Assembly: GCA_020636045.1 (NCBI GenBank)
Contig: JACJYP010000003.1
Coordinates: 372,001-436,000, forward strand
Direction of reading: 5' to 3'
DNA from: Lewinellaceae bacterium
Lineage (GTDB): Bacteria > Bacteroidota > Bacteroidia > Chitinophagales > Saprospiraceae
Length of the DNA stretch: 64,000 nt
Shown here: positions 17,212 to 25,452 of the stretch, piece by piece
Numbering within the stretch: position 1 is the stretch's first letter
Layout: each line of letters opens with the position of its first letter
Position numbers and translations under genes: made by a program
Notes under the pieces: model-generated
Databases searched by the model: none
What the model was told of the DNA's origin: nothing
Seen by the model: the letters and a program-made list of their open reading frames with translations, nothing else

Positions 17212-19896
17212 ATGAGAAACCTCCTCATGCCGGCGTTGATCGCCATCTTCGCCATTTATACCGCCTGCACGCCCAAAACGGGCAGTTCAACCGCCGCAAC
17301 ACCGGTCAATCCCGACGAACCCGCCGTCTGGGACAGCATGGGCAAGCCGCTCGTGGGAGAAGAAGAGATGGAAGAAGCCCCAGACGAAGCGCTGGAATAC
17401 GCGATCACGGATGCTGCCGACGTCATGCCCGACGATGAGGGCGAAGGCATGTCCGACACGCTGCCGCCGTATAACCCTTCGCACACGTTCGAGCACGACC
17501 TGATCCATACGAAAATCGAAATCTCGTTCGACTGGGCCCAAAAACGCGCCAACGGCAAGGCGACGCTTACGTTGCGCCCCTGGTTTTATGCCACTGACAA
17601 GGTGACCCTCGACGCCAAGAATTTCGACATCAAGTCGGTTACGTTTGAAGGCAAAAGCGAACAACTGAAATACGACTACGACAACGAACAGCTGATCGTC
17701 CATCTCGGCAAGACGTTCACCCGCAACGATGAATTCAAACTTGTGATCAGCTACACCGCCAAACCCGATGAACGCGAATCATTCGGCGGCAGCGCAGCCA
17801 TCACCCAGGACAAAGGCTTGTACTTCATCAACGCCGAGGGCGCCGATCCGGACAAGCCCAGGCAGATCTGGACGCAGGGCGAGACCGAAAGCAACTCCTT
17901 TTGGTTTCCTACGGTCGACAAACCCAACGAGCGCTGTACCCAGGAGATGTACATCACGGTGGATGACAAATACAAAACCCTGTCCAACGGCGTGCTCGTA
18001 TCTTCGAAAAAGAACGCCGACGGCACCCACACCGACTACTGGAAAATGGACAAACCCCACGCGCCCTATCTTTTTATGATGGCCATCGGGGAATACGCCG
18101 TGGTAAAGGACAAATGGCGCGGCATCGATGTAGACTACTACGTGGAGCCGAAATACGAGGCGTACGCGCGCGACATTTATCCCTACACCACCGAAATGCT
18201 TGAATTTTTCTCCCAGAAACTCGGTTACCAGTACCCCTGGTCGAAATTCTCGCAGGTGGTTGTGCGCGACTATGTCAGCGGCGCCATGGAAAACACCACC
18301 GCAGTGATCTTTGGCGAGTTTATGCAGAAGACCAAACGCGAACTGCTCGACGACCACCTGACAAATGAAAAAGTGGTGGCGCACGAGATGTTCCACCACT
18401 GGTTCGGCGACCTCGTCACCACCGAGAGCTGGGCCAACCTGACACTCAACGAAGGCTTTGCCAACTACTCCGAGTACCTGTGGCTGGAGCACAAGTACGG
18501 CCGCGACGAAGCCGATTTCCACGAAATGCAGGAGCAACAGGGTTATATTTTCTCTGCCGGCGACGGCGGGCACCCGCTTATCAATTTCGGCTATGCCGAG
18601 CGTGAGAGCATGTTTGACGCGCATTCCTACAACAAAGGCGGCGCCACACTGAATATGTTGCGCCAGCAGGTCGGCGACGAGGCTTTCTTCGCTTCGCTGC
18701 AGCGCTACCTGAAGAAAAACGAGTTCAGCGACGTGGAAGCCCACGAGCTGCGCCTGGCGTTCGAGGATGTGACTGGTCAGGACCTCAACTGGTTTTTCAA
18801 TCAGTGGTTTTTCGGCGCAGGCCATCCCGACCTGGACATCACCTACGACTGGGATGAAGCCGCGCACCAGGCCAGCGTGACCATTGAGCAAAAACAAAGC
18901 GGCAAAGAGGTCGCCCATGTCTTCGATCTGCCGCTGAACGTAGACATCTACGATGCCGACGGCAAAGTGCGCAGGGAAAATATCCGCGTTACCAAGCGCA
19001 AGCAGACCTTTACCTTCGATGCAGCCGCCAAACCCGCGCTGATCAATACCGATGCCGACAAAGCCCTGCTGTGTGAAAAATCGGACCACCACACTACGGA
19101 AGAATGGGCCTTTATGTACCGCAATGCGCCGCGCTTCCGCGACCGCTACGAAGCCATGGAAGGTTTGAAAAAAGACAAATCGGAACTGGCAAAACAGGTG
19201 AATATCGATGCCCTGCAGGATAAATTCTGGGTCATGCGCCAAAAAGCCCTCAACCGCGTCGACCCCTCCGATCCGGCGGCCCTGGCAGCCATTGCCAAGA
19301 TCGCGGAAAGCGATCCCGAACCTTCCGTGCGCGCCACTGCCATCGAAGCGCTGGGCGAGACCGGCGACAAACAATACATCCCCCTGATCACCAAAGGCCT
19401 TTCCGGCGAACAGGCTTACAGCATCGTCAGCGCCTCGCTCAGCGCCCTGACCAAACTGGACCCGAAAGCCGCTGTAGATGCCAGCAAGGGTCTTGAAAAC
19501 GACGACAGCGACGCGCTTACCGGCACTTTATCGGAATTATATGCCCAACACCCCGACCGCGCCAACCTCAGTTTCTTTGAAAAAAGAATGGGCAAGGTAG
19601 ATTACATGGCCGCGTTCTCTTTCTTCGACAATTACCAGAAGTTTCTCACGGCGATCGGCGATCCGGCCCTGATCGACCAGGGTGTCGACAACCTGAAGGC
19701 GATCTCGTTCAACCTGGGCACCAGCCAGTTCCGCCGCTTTGCCGCCACCAAGGCCATCGCCGATATCCGCAACTATTACCGCGAAAATGGCAACGACGCC
19801 AAAGTGGAAACGCTTCAGGGCGTCCTCGCAGAGATCAAGGAAAAAGAAACCGACTCGACGTTGAAGTTGTATTATAATATGTTTGATACACCTTAA
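17212..19896 (+). CDS. M1-family zinc aminopeptidase, lipoprotein, with HEAT-like C-terminus
   Basis: An 894-aa peptidase that removes N-terminal residues from peptides. The N-terminal segment ends in a lipobox (IYTAC), so it is predicted to be lipid-anchored on the periplasmic side or outer membrane. GAMEN (residues 357-361, here GAMEN exactly) is the exopeptidase motif. HEMFH (391-395) with Glu414 in NEGFANY completes the HEXXH-X18-E zinc site. After the catalytic region there is an Ig-like/beta segment, then helical repeats of HEAT type (VRATAIEALGETGDKQYIP). An acidic linker rich in D/E/P follows the lipobox. Single gene; a heptamer array begins at its stop codon. Confidence 0.93.
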   Translation: MRNLLMPALIAIFAIYTACTPKTGSSTAATPVNPDEPAVWDSMGKPLVGEEEMEEAPDEALEYAITDAADVMPDDEGEGMSDTLPPYNPSHTFEHDLIHTKIEISFDWAQKRANGKATLTLRPWFYATDKVTLDAKNFDIKSVTFEGKSEQLKYDYDNEQLIVHLGKTFTRNDEFKLVISYTAKPDERESFGGSAAITQDKGLYFINAEGADPDKPRQIWTQGETESNSFWFPTVDKPNERCTQEMYITVDDKYKTLSNGVLVSSKKNADGTHTDYWKMDKPHAPYLFMMAIGEYAVVKDKWRGIDVDYYVEPKYEAYARDIYPYTTEMLEFFSQKLGYQYPWSKFSQVVVRDYVSGAMENTTAVIFGEFMQKTKRELLDDHLTNEKVVAHEMFHHWFGDLVTTESWANLTLNEGFANYSEYLWLEHKYGRDEADFHEMQEQQGYIFSAGDGGHPLINFGYAERESMFDAHSYNKGGATLNMLRQQVGDEAFFASLQRYLKKNEFSDVEAHELRLAFEDVTGQDLNWFFNQWFFGAGHPDLDITYDWDEAAHQASVTIEQKQSGKEVAHVFDLPLNVDIYDADGKVRRENIRVTKRKQTFTFDAAAKPALINTDADKALLCEKSDHHTTEEWAFMYRNAPRFRDRYEAMEGLKKDKSELAKQVNIDALQDKFWVMRQKALNRVDPSDPAALAAIAKIAESDPEPSVRATAIEALGETGDKQYIPLITKGLSGEQAYSIVSASLSALTKLDPKAAVDASKGLENDDSDALTGTLSELYAQHPDRANLSFFEKRMGKVDYMAAFSFFDNYQKFLTAIGDPALIDQGVDNLKAISFNLGTSQFRRFAATKAIADIRNYYRENGNDAKVETLQGVLAEIKEKETDSTLKLYYNMFDTP

Positions 19897-19948
19897 CGGC
19901 TGACGGTAAACGGTAGACGGTGGACGGAGGACGGTTTACGGCGGACGG
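19895..19948. repeat. ACGGNNN heptamer array
   Basis: Seven or so ACGGNNN units starting in the stop codon of the aminopeptidase. With the oppositely oriented array at 20358-20427 it brackets the four-helix-bundle gene. Confidence 0.75.
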
Positions 19949-19996
19949 TTTTTTGGGCGCTGTGAATTTTGAAATATAACCTTAAAATCTTTTTAC

Positions 19997-20356
19997 ATGG
20001 GACATTTTAAAGGCCTTCGGGTCTGGAATGAGGCCATGGAACTGGCTGAAAGTGTCTACAGGATCACGCAACAAAATGCTTTTTCGAGAGATTTTGCATT
20101 GTGCGATCAACTCAGGCGTGCCGTTATATCTATTCCTTCAAATATTGCAGAAGGGGATGAGCGTGGCAGTAACAGGGAGGCTGTATATTTTTTCAATGTT
20201 GCTAAAGGCTCCGCTGCCGAAGTGATCACCCAGCTCCACCTGGCGTATCGCATCGGTTATATCGATCTGGCGACCCTAAATCAAAAAGAAAATCTGGCAG
20301 AAAAAATAAGAGCCTCCCTCAAAAACCTGATCCGTTCGCGCAACACCGATCCCTAA
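19997..20356 (+). CDS. Four helix bundle protein (23S rRNA IVS-type family)
   Basis: 119-aa all-helical protein with the family hallmarks: FKGLRVWNEAMELAESVYR at the N-terminus, LCDQLRRAVISIPSNIAEG, and FFNVAKGSAAEVITQLHLA. The family (TIGR02436-like) was first seen inside 23S rRNA intervening sequences and is structurally related to the Avd accessory proteins of diversity-generating retroelements. Here it is free-standing: no rRNA and no reverse transcriptase are nearby. Molecular role unknown, possibly RNA or nucleic acid binding. The gene is bracketed by inverted heptamer arrays. Confidence 0.88.
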   Translation: MGHFKGLRVWNEAMELAESVYRITQQNAFSRDFALCDQLRRAVISIPSNIAEGDERGSNREAVYFFNVAKGSAAEVITQLHLAYRIGYIDLATLNQKENLAEKIRASLKNLIRSRNTDP

Positions 20357-20357
20357 C

Positions 20358-20427
20358 CCGTCCACCGTAGGCCGTAAATCCGTCTACCGTAAGCCGTAAG
20401 CCGTCTGCCGTTGGTCGTCTACCGTAA
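20358..20427. repeat. CCGTNNN heptamer array
   Basis: About nine CCGTNNN-type units between two convergent genes. It starts directly after the four-helix-bundle stop and runs into the last codons and stop of the RidA-like gene. Possible bidirectional 3' end. Confidence 0.75.
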
Positions 20428-20841
20428 AACCGCCATACACTTCAGTTCGATCGCGATCGGGGTGGGCAGGCGGTCGATGCCGACGGTGGTGCGGCAGGGC
20501 TGGTTGTCTTTGAAATACTCCGCGTAGATGCGGTTGAAGGTGTGGAAGTCGCGCTCCATGTTCACGAGAAACACCGTGACATCCACCAGGTCTTCCCAGC
20601 GGGCGCCGCTGGCTTCCAGCACGGCGCGGACATTGCGGAACACCGAATGCACCTGTGCTTCGAAGTCGAATTCGGTGTAGTTGCCGGCTGCGCTGCGCAA
20701 CAGCCCCGGCACGCCGTCCGATTGCGGGTCGCGGGGGCCGATGCCTGAGAGGAACAATAAATTGCCTGCGCGGCGCGCGTGCGGATACAAGCCGACCGGT
20801 TTGGGGGCGGAGGACGCGTCTATTTTTTCAGAAGATGCCAT
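20419..20841 (-). CDS. RidA/YjgF-family protein, 2-aminomuconate-deaminase-like
   Basis: 140-aa member of the Rid family of trimeric imine/enamine deaminases. The opening PVGLYPHARRAGNLLFLSGIGPRD and C-terminal CRTTVGIDRLPTPIAIELKCMAV match the subgroup that includes aminomuconate deaminase of the kynurenine/2-nitrobenzoate pathways. The conserved Arg (CRTTV), which binds the substrate carboxylate, is present. Kynurenine 3-monooxygenase and glutaryl-CoA dehydrogenase in the same window make a role in tryptophan catabolism plausible, but generic RidA detoxification is the alternative. Its stop codon lies inside a heptamer array. Confidence 0.82.
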   Translation of the reverse strand: MASSEKIDASSAPKPVGLYPHARRAGNLLFLSGIGPRDPQSDGVPGLLRSAAGNYTEFDFEAQVHSVFRNVRAVLEASGARWEDLVDVTVFLVNMERDFHTFNRIYAEYFKDNQPCRTTVGIDRLPTPIAIELKCMAVLR

Positions 20842-20916
20842 ATTGCTGAATGATCGTTTCTTTTACGCGAATGTAGGAGGAACGCAATTGCCATGCCGTT
20901 CCTCGGGCAACAATTT

Positions 20917-20924
20917 TATTTTTG
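20917..20924 (+). promoter_or_regulatory. -7 box (TATTTTTG) just before purU start
   Basis: TATTTTTG fits TAnnTTTG and ends 4 bases before ATG 20929, implying a leaderless or nearly leaderless purU mRNA. It also supports 20929 over the upstream in-frame ATG 20893. Confidence 0.5.
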
Positions 20925-20928
20925 CGCG

Positions 20929-21771
20929 ATGGAACAACCCACTTACGCGCTGCTGATCGACTGCCCGGACCGGAAAGGGCTGGTGCACCACATCACCGGC
21001 GTGCTCTACGCGCAAGGACTGAATATTTTTGGCAACCAGGAATTCGTGGAACGCGAGCACAATCGCTTTTTTATGCGGACGACCTTTTCAGGCGCCATCG
21101 ACGAGGCGCCGGTCAGGGAAAAACTGCGGGAAGTATTGCCTGATGATGCCGGTATCCGCCTCGCCCAGATGCGCCGCAAGCGGATCGTGGTGCTCGTCAC
21201 CAAAGAGCAGCATTGCCTTGGCGAACTGCTCGTCCGGCACCAGTTCGACGAACTCAACGCCGATATCCTGGCCGTGATCGGCAACCACACTACCCTGGCC
21301 AAATTCACCCACCAGTTCGGCGTCAATTTCCACCATGTGCCGCACGAAGGCAAGGAACGCGGCGTGCACGAAGCGGAAGTACTGGAAGTCATACACCGCT
21401 ACCAGCCCGAATACCTGGTGCTGGCCAAATATATGCGCATCCTTTCTCCGGAGTTCGTGGCGCAGTACCCCAACCGCATCGTCAATATTCACCATTCCTT
21501 CCTGCCGGCCTTCGTCGGAGCAAGCCCTTACCGGCAGGCGTACGAGCGCGGGGTGAAAATAATTGGCGCCACGGCGCATTTTGTGAACAATGATTTGGAC
21601 GAAGGCCCTATTATTGTGCAAAATGTAATTCCGGTAGACCATAATTTTTCCGTCAGCGATATGGTGCAGTCGGGGAAAGATGTGGAAAAAATATCGCTGG
21701 CGCGTGCCCTGAAACTGGTATTCGAAGACAAAGTGTTCGTTTACGGCAACAAAACGATCATTTTTGATTGA
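20929..21771 (+). CDS. purU: Formyltetrahydrofolate deformylase
   Basis: 280-aa enzyme hydrolysing 10-formyl-THF to THF and formate, balancing the one-carbon pool and feeding formate to purine synthesis. An N-terminal ACT domain (ALLIDCPDRKGLVHHITGVLYAQGL) is followed by a formyltransferase domain with the catalytic Asn-His-Asp set: AKYMRILS, NIHHSFLPAF and a downstream DEGPII segment. The length matches the family. I chose ATG 20929 because the ACT domain begins immediately after it. FolC and FolE also lie within 10 kb. Confidence 0.93.
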   Translation: MEQPTYALLIDCPDRKGLVHHITGVLYAQGLNIFGNQEFVEREHNRFFMRTTFSGAIDEAPVREKLREVLPDDAGIRLAQMRRKRIVVLVTKEQHCLGELLVRHQFDELNADILAVIGNHTTLAKFTHQFGVNFHHVPHEGKERGVHEAEVLEVIHRYQPEYLVLAKYMRILSPEFVAQYPNRIVNIHHSFLPAFVGASPYRQAYERGVKIIGATAHFVNNDLDEGPIIVQNVIPVDHNFSVSDMVQSGKDVEKISLARALKLVFEDKVFVYGNKTIIFD

Positions 21772-21834
21772 GCATCAGAGGGCGCTATCCCAAACTGCGA
21801 AAAACGGCCCGTTCACCTTTAATACTCGCTCGTT

Positions 21835-22746
21835 ATGGCAACCGAACAAGCCCTGTGGGGCCTCGATCTGGGAGGCACCAAAATCGAAGGCGTGATCCTG
21901 AAAAGCCGCTCCCACCCGGAGATCATGCACCGGCTGCGCATCCCCACGGAGGCGCACAAAGGCTACGAACACATCATCGGGCAGGTGGTGAAACTCGTCG
22001 GAATGCTTGCCGACGCTTCGGGCCAAAAGCCGGCGTATGTCGGTATCGGCCATCCCGGCACCCTCGACCCGAATACGGGCGCCATCAAAAACGCCAACAC
22101 GACGGCGCTTATCGGAAAACCCTTCAACAAGGACCTGGAAAAACAACTCGGCGTACCCGTCAGGCTTGCCAACGATGCCAATTGTTTTGCCGTTGCGGAA
22201 GCCCACCTGGGCCGTGTGCCGCACGTGCTGCCGAATGCCGAAGTTGTATTCGGGGTCATCCTGGGGACCGGCGTCGGCGGCGGCTGGGTGGTGCACGGCA
22301 AGGTGATCAACGGCCGGCAGGGCATTGCCGGCGAATGGGGGCACAACTTCCTCGACGAAAGCGGCGGTCCCTGCTACTGCGGTCGCACGGGCTGTGTGGA
22401 AACCGTCATTTCGGGCCCGGCGCTCGAGCGTTTCTACGAGCAGCGGACCACGCGCCACCTGCCACTGCGTGATATCGCCGGACGTGCCGCCAGCGGCGAA
22501 GACGAAGATGCCGTCGCCACCATCGATCACCTGATCCGTTATTTCGGGAAGGCCATCGCCGTGGTGATCAATATCATGGACCCCGATGCGATCGTGCTCG
22601 GCGGCGGGGTCGGCAATATCGACCGCTTGTACACCGACGGCGTGGCGGAGGCCAAAAAATACCTTTTCAACCCCCGCATCGATACGATATTCCTGAAGCC
22701 CGAACTGGGCGACAGCGCAGGAGTGATCGGCGCGGCGTTGTTGTAA
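21835..22746 (+). CDS. ROK-family sugar kinase
   Basis: 303-aa ATP-dependent hexose kinase of the ROK family. The N-terminal phosphate-binding motif is GLDLGGTKIEGV. A second motif is GVILGTGVGGGWVV, and the zinc-binding ROK signature GEWGHNFLDES-CYCGRTGCVET follows. A DNA-binding domain is absent, so it is an enzyme rather than a repressor. Substrate cannot be fixed by eye; glucose, fructose or N-acetyl sugars are all possible. It lies 63 bp after purU on the same strand and could be co-transcribed with it. It ends 10 bp before the convergent TonB receptor gene. Confidence 0.9.
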   Translation: MATEQALWGLDLGGTKIEGVILKSRSHPEIMHRLRIPTEAHKGYEHIIGQVVKLVGMLADASGQKPAYVGIGHPGTLDPNTGAIKNANTTALIGKPFNKDLEKQLGVPVRLANDANCFAVAEAHLGRVPHVLPNAEVVFGVILGTGVGGGWVVHGKVINGRQGIAGEWGHNFLDESGGPCYCGRTGCVETVISGPALERFYEQRTTRHLPLRDIAGRAASGEDEDAVATIDHLIRYFGKAIAVVINIMDPDAIVLGGGVGNIDRLYTDGVAEAKKYLFNPRIDTIFLKPELGDSAGVIGAALL

Positions 22747-22756
22747 TGCAGGAAGG

Positions 22757-25297
22757 CTAAAAATCCATCTTCAGACGCAGGTTCACCCGGCGGCCGGTGA
22801 GGTAGTTCGGTATGGCATATTGCACGTTGGTGATCGCCTTGATCCAGGTATTGGATGCTTCGTTGGCTACTTTCAGCAGGTTGAACACCTCAAAACTCGC
22901 CCAGGTATTGCGCGTAAAGCGCAGAAAATGGCCGGGGCGGCGATGCCGCCATTCCTGTTTCCACAGTAAAAACCCGAAACCGATATCGACGCGGTGGTAC
23001 GGCGCGAAGCGATACGGGTTCCTGAAAATAATGTTGTTGTCGGGTATGCCGAACGGCAGGCTGGTGCCCACCGTAAAATTGAGGTGCATGCGGATATTCT
23101 CGTTTTTCCGCAGGTAATCCTGAAAAAACATGGACATCGTGACCAGCCGGTCGGTCGGGCGCGGCACGTCTTTCACATCGTGGCCTTCGCGATCGCCGAG
23201 ATTGCGGACCTGGTGCTGCACGCCGTCGATCGATTCGCGTGTGCGCAGGAAGGAAAGGTTGATCCAGCTCTCGGCGCCGGGCACGAATTCGCCGTTCAGA
23301 CGGATGTCGAGCCCCGTCGCATATCCCCGCGAGTCGTTGAGGCCCGAGTAGCGGATGCGCACGTTGTCGAGGTCGTAGGACACGAGGTCCCACATTTGCT
23401 TGTAATAGGCTTCGGCGATCAGGCGCATTTTCACCGGCCGGTGTTTTCCCCACAGAAAATCGTAGGTGAAACCCGCCACCACATGCGCCGATTTTTGAGC
23501 GCTCAGGTCTGTATTGACGCTGCCGTCAAAGCCGCGCATTTCGCGGTAAAAAGCAGGCTGGTAGAAAAAGCCGCCGGCGAGGCGGTACGACACGTCGCGC
23601 CGGCTGTCGAGGGGTTTGTATAAAAACTGCACCCGCGGCGTGACAAACCAGTCGCGGTTCAGGGTCCAGTACTGGCCTCTGACGCCGGCGATCAGTTGAA
23701 ATTCGCGCAAACCTTCCTTGCGCCAGGTCCAGGTATCCTGAAAAAAGGCGCTGAAGCGGTCGCTTTGCAGTTCGTTTCGGGTTTTGAGCACCCGGCGCAC
23801 GAACAGGAAGTTGCTGTCGTAGGGAAGGGAGTACAAGGCCGAGTCGAGGCGCTCCCATTCGTTGATCTTGTCGGTGATCTGCTCGTTCTGCCATTTGGCC
23901 GACCATTGCAAAAAATGGCTGCGCGTGAGCCCCGCATCCGTCAGGTCGTGCTGGAGTTCGATGCCGCCCCGATATTCCACGTTGCGCACGTCTACGGTCA
24001 GGTAATTGCGTATCCAGGTTTGCTGGGTGCCCGTGCCGAGTATGTTGGTGATCTCTCCGAATTCGTCGGAACCGAGGTTTTCTTCCAGTTCGCCGAGAAT
24101 GTAGTAGCCGAGGATATCGAAACGCTCGTTTTCCTGGCTGCGCCACGTCGATGCCAGCAATTTGTGAAACAGGGGATTGCGCTCGCGGTCGGGCAGGAAA
24201 GTGAGCGAAACACCGCCCATGGCCTGCGTAAAATCGTCGATCTCCTGGCCTTCGAAGGCCGTGCGCAACTGGAGTGCGTAGTCGACCAGTCCGAAAGCCC
24301 GCACCAGGCTTTGCGGCACGAAACTGTACTTCGAGCGGTTGAAGTTCCCGATCACACCCACCTGCCAGTCGCGGTTAAGGTCGTAGGTCAGGTAGGTTTG
24401 CACATCCGTAAAATCGGGCACGTATTCCCCCGTTACGTCGAGGCTGCCGAGCAGCAGGCGCGTGGTTTTGTAACGCGCGCCGGCCAGGTAGCGAAAAGTG
24501 CGGTAACTGTCCTTTTTTGACTTTACGCTGCCTTCCAGGTGCGCCGAAGCGCCTAGAAAACTCGCACTGGCGCTGGCGCGCAGGCTGTCCGGACGTTTGT
24601 ACTTGATATCGAGCACCGAAGAGAGTTTGTCTCCGTATTTGGCCTGAAAGCCGCCGCTGCTGAACGAAAGGTCGCGCACAAGGTCGATATTGGGGAACGT
24701 GAGGCCTTCCTGCTGTCCCGCGCGGATCAGTTGCGGCCGGTAGATCTCGAAATCGTTGACGTATACCAGGTTCTCGTCGTAGTTGCCGCCGCGCACCTGG
24801 TATTGCGAACTCAATTCGCCACCGGTGCCTACGTTGGTGCCCAGAGCGATATGCGGCAGCACACTTTCGAGGTTGCCCGTTGCGCTGGGCAGCAATTTGA
24901 GGGCTTCGATATTTTTTTCCCTGATCATGCCGGCATCGTCGAGCCGGCGCTCGCTGATCACCACTTCCAGGTTTGATTCTGTGGGGGCCAGGGATACGTC
25001 GAGTGCGAACCGCGCGCCGGCAGGCAAGGGCAGTACATCGGCGCTGCTTTCCTTGTACGCGACGCGCCTGAACCCCAGCGTGAGCCGCTTGTCGGCCGGT
25101 ACCTGGATCGCGAAATTGCCCCGTTCGTCGGTCGTTACCGCCGCGTTTTCACCTTTGATGAATACGGTGACAAGTTCTACGGGCTGTTCATTAGAGGCGT
25201 CTGTAATACGGCCGTAAACCGTCGCCGTTTCCTGTGAAAAGATGACCGCAGGCAAAATGCAGATCAGGAGTAAAAGTGAAAAAGTCGAAATTCGCAT
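22757..25297 (-). CDS. TonB-dependent outer-membrane receptor with carboxypeptidase-like N-terminal domain
   Basis: 846-aa outer-membrane protein. The signal peptide MRISTFSLLLLICILPAVIFSQ is followed by a CarboxypepD_reg-like beta-sandwich (TATVYGRITDASNEQPVELVT..., residues ~25-110). Next is the plug domain with SSQYQVRGGNYDENLVYVNDFEIY and SFSSGGFQAKYGDKLSSVLDI, then a 22-strand-type barrel rich in Arg/Tyr/Trp ending NLRLKMDF with the C-terminal Phe typical of barrel proteins. There is no SusD partner alongside, so it is probably not a classical polysaccharide utilisation pair. Substrate unknown; a metal chelate or small organic compound is possible. Confidence 0.9.
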   Translation of the reverse strand: MRISTFSLLLLICILPAVIFSQETATVYGRITDASNEQPVELVTVFIKGENAAVTTDERGNFAIQVPADKRLTLGFRRVAYKESSADVLPLPAGARFALDVSLAPTESNLEVVISERRLDDAGMIREKNIEALKLLPSATGNLESVLPHIALGTNVGTGGELSSQYQVRGGNYDENLVYVNDFEIYRPQLIRAGQQEGLTFPNIDLVRDLSFSSGGFQAKYGDKLSSVLDIKYKRPDSLRASASASFLGASAHLEGSVKSKKDSYRTFRYLAGARYKTTRLLLGSLDVTGEYVPDFTDVQTYLTYDLNRDWQVGVIGNFNRSKYSFVPQSLVRAFGLVDYALQLRTAFEGQEIDDFTQAMGGVSLTFLPDRERNPLFHKLLASTWRSQENERFDILGYYILGELEENLGSDEFGEITNILGTGTQQTWIRNYLTVDVRNVEYRGGIELQHDLTDAGLTRSHFLQWSAKWQNEQITDKINEWERLDSALYSLPYDSNFLFVRRVLKTRNELQSDRFSAFFQDTWTWRKEGLREFQLIAGVRGQYWTLNRDWFVTPRVQFLYKPLDSRRDVSYRLAGGFFYQPAFYREMRGFDGSVNTDLSAQKSAHVVAGFTYDFLWGKHRPVKMRLIAEAYYKQMWDLVSYDLDNVRIRYSGLNDSRGYATGLDIRLNGEFVPGAESWINLSFLRTRESIDGVQHQVRNLGDREGHDVKDVPRPTDRLVTMSMFFQDYLRKNENIRMHLNFTVGTSLPFGIPDNNIIFRNPYRFAPYHRVDIGFGFLLWKQEWRHRRPGHFLRFTRNTWASFEVFNLLKVANEASNTWIKAITNVQYAIPNYLTGRRVNLRLKMDF

Positions 25298-25418
25298 GTA
25301 AACTGGATAAGGTCAGAATGAGAAACACTTATTTTGTTTAATATTTTTATTGAAAAACTTAAACAAACGCAAGTCCGGCGGCGTTAGGTCGGATATTTTT
25401 TGTTTGTTTATAGTTCTC

Positions 25419-25452
25419 CGGGCATTCCGCGCAACGCGGAATGCCCGTTTTT
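25419..25452. terminator. Perfect 13-bp hairpin between folC and the TonB receptor gene
   Basis: Arms 25419-25431 and 25435-25447 pair perfectly around a CAA loop. A run of five T on the plus strand overlaps the folC stop. It is at the 3' end of folC (minus strand), but its T run faces the other way, so it may act as a 3'-end stem for folC or a plus-strand terminator. Confidence 0.65.

Noticed and set aside
17779..19374. 531-codon minus-strand frame inside the M1 aminopeptidase gene
   Set aside because: Antisense of a well-supported peptidase; sequence has no recognisable domain.
19997..20356. Diversity-generating retroelement accessory (Avd) with a template/variable repeat pair
   Set aside because: No reverse transcriptase and no adenine-biased variable repeat pair found; the cassette differences in the tandem array are not restricted to A positions.
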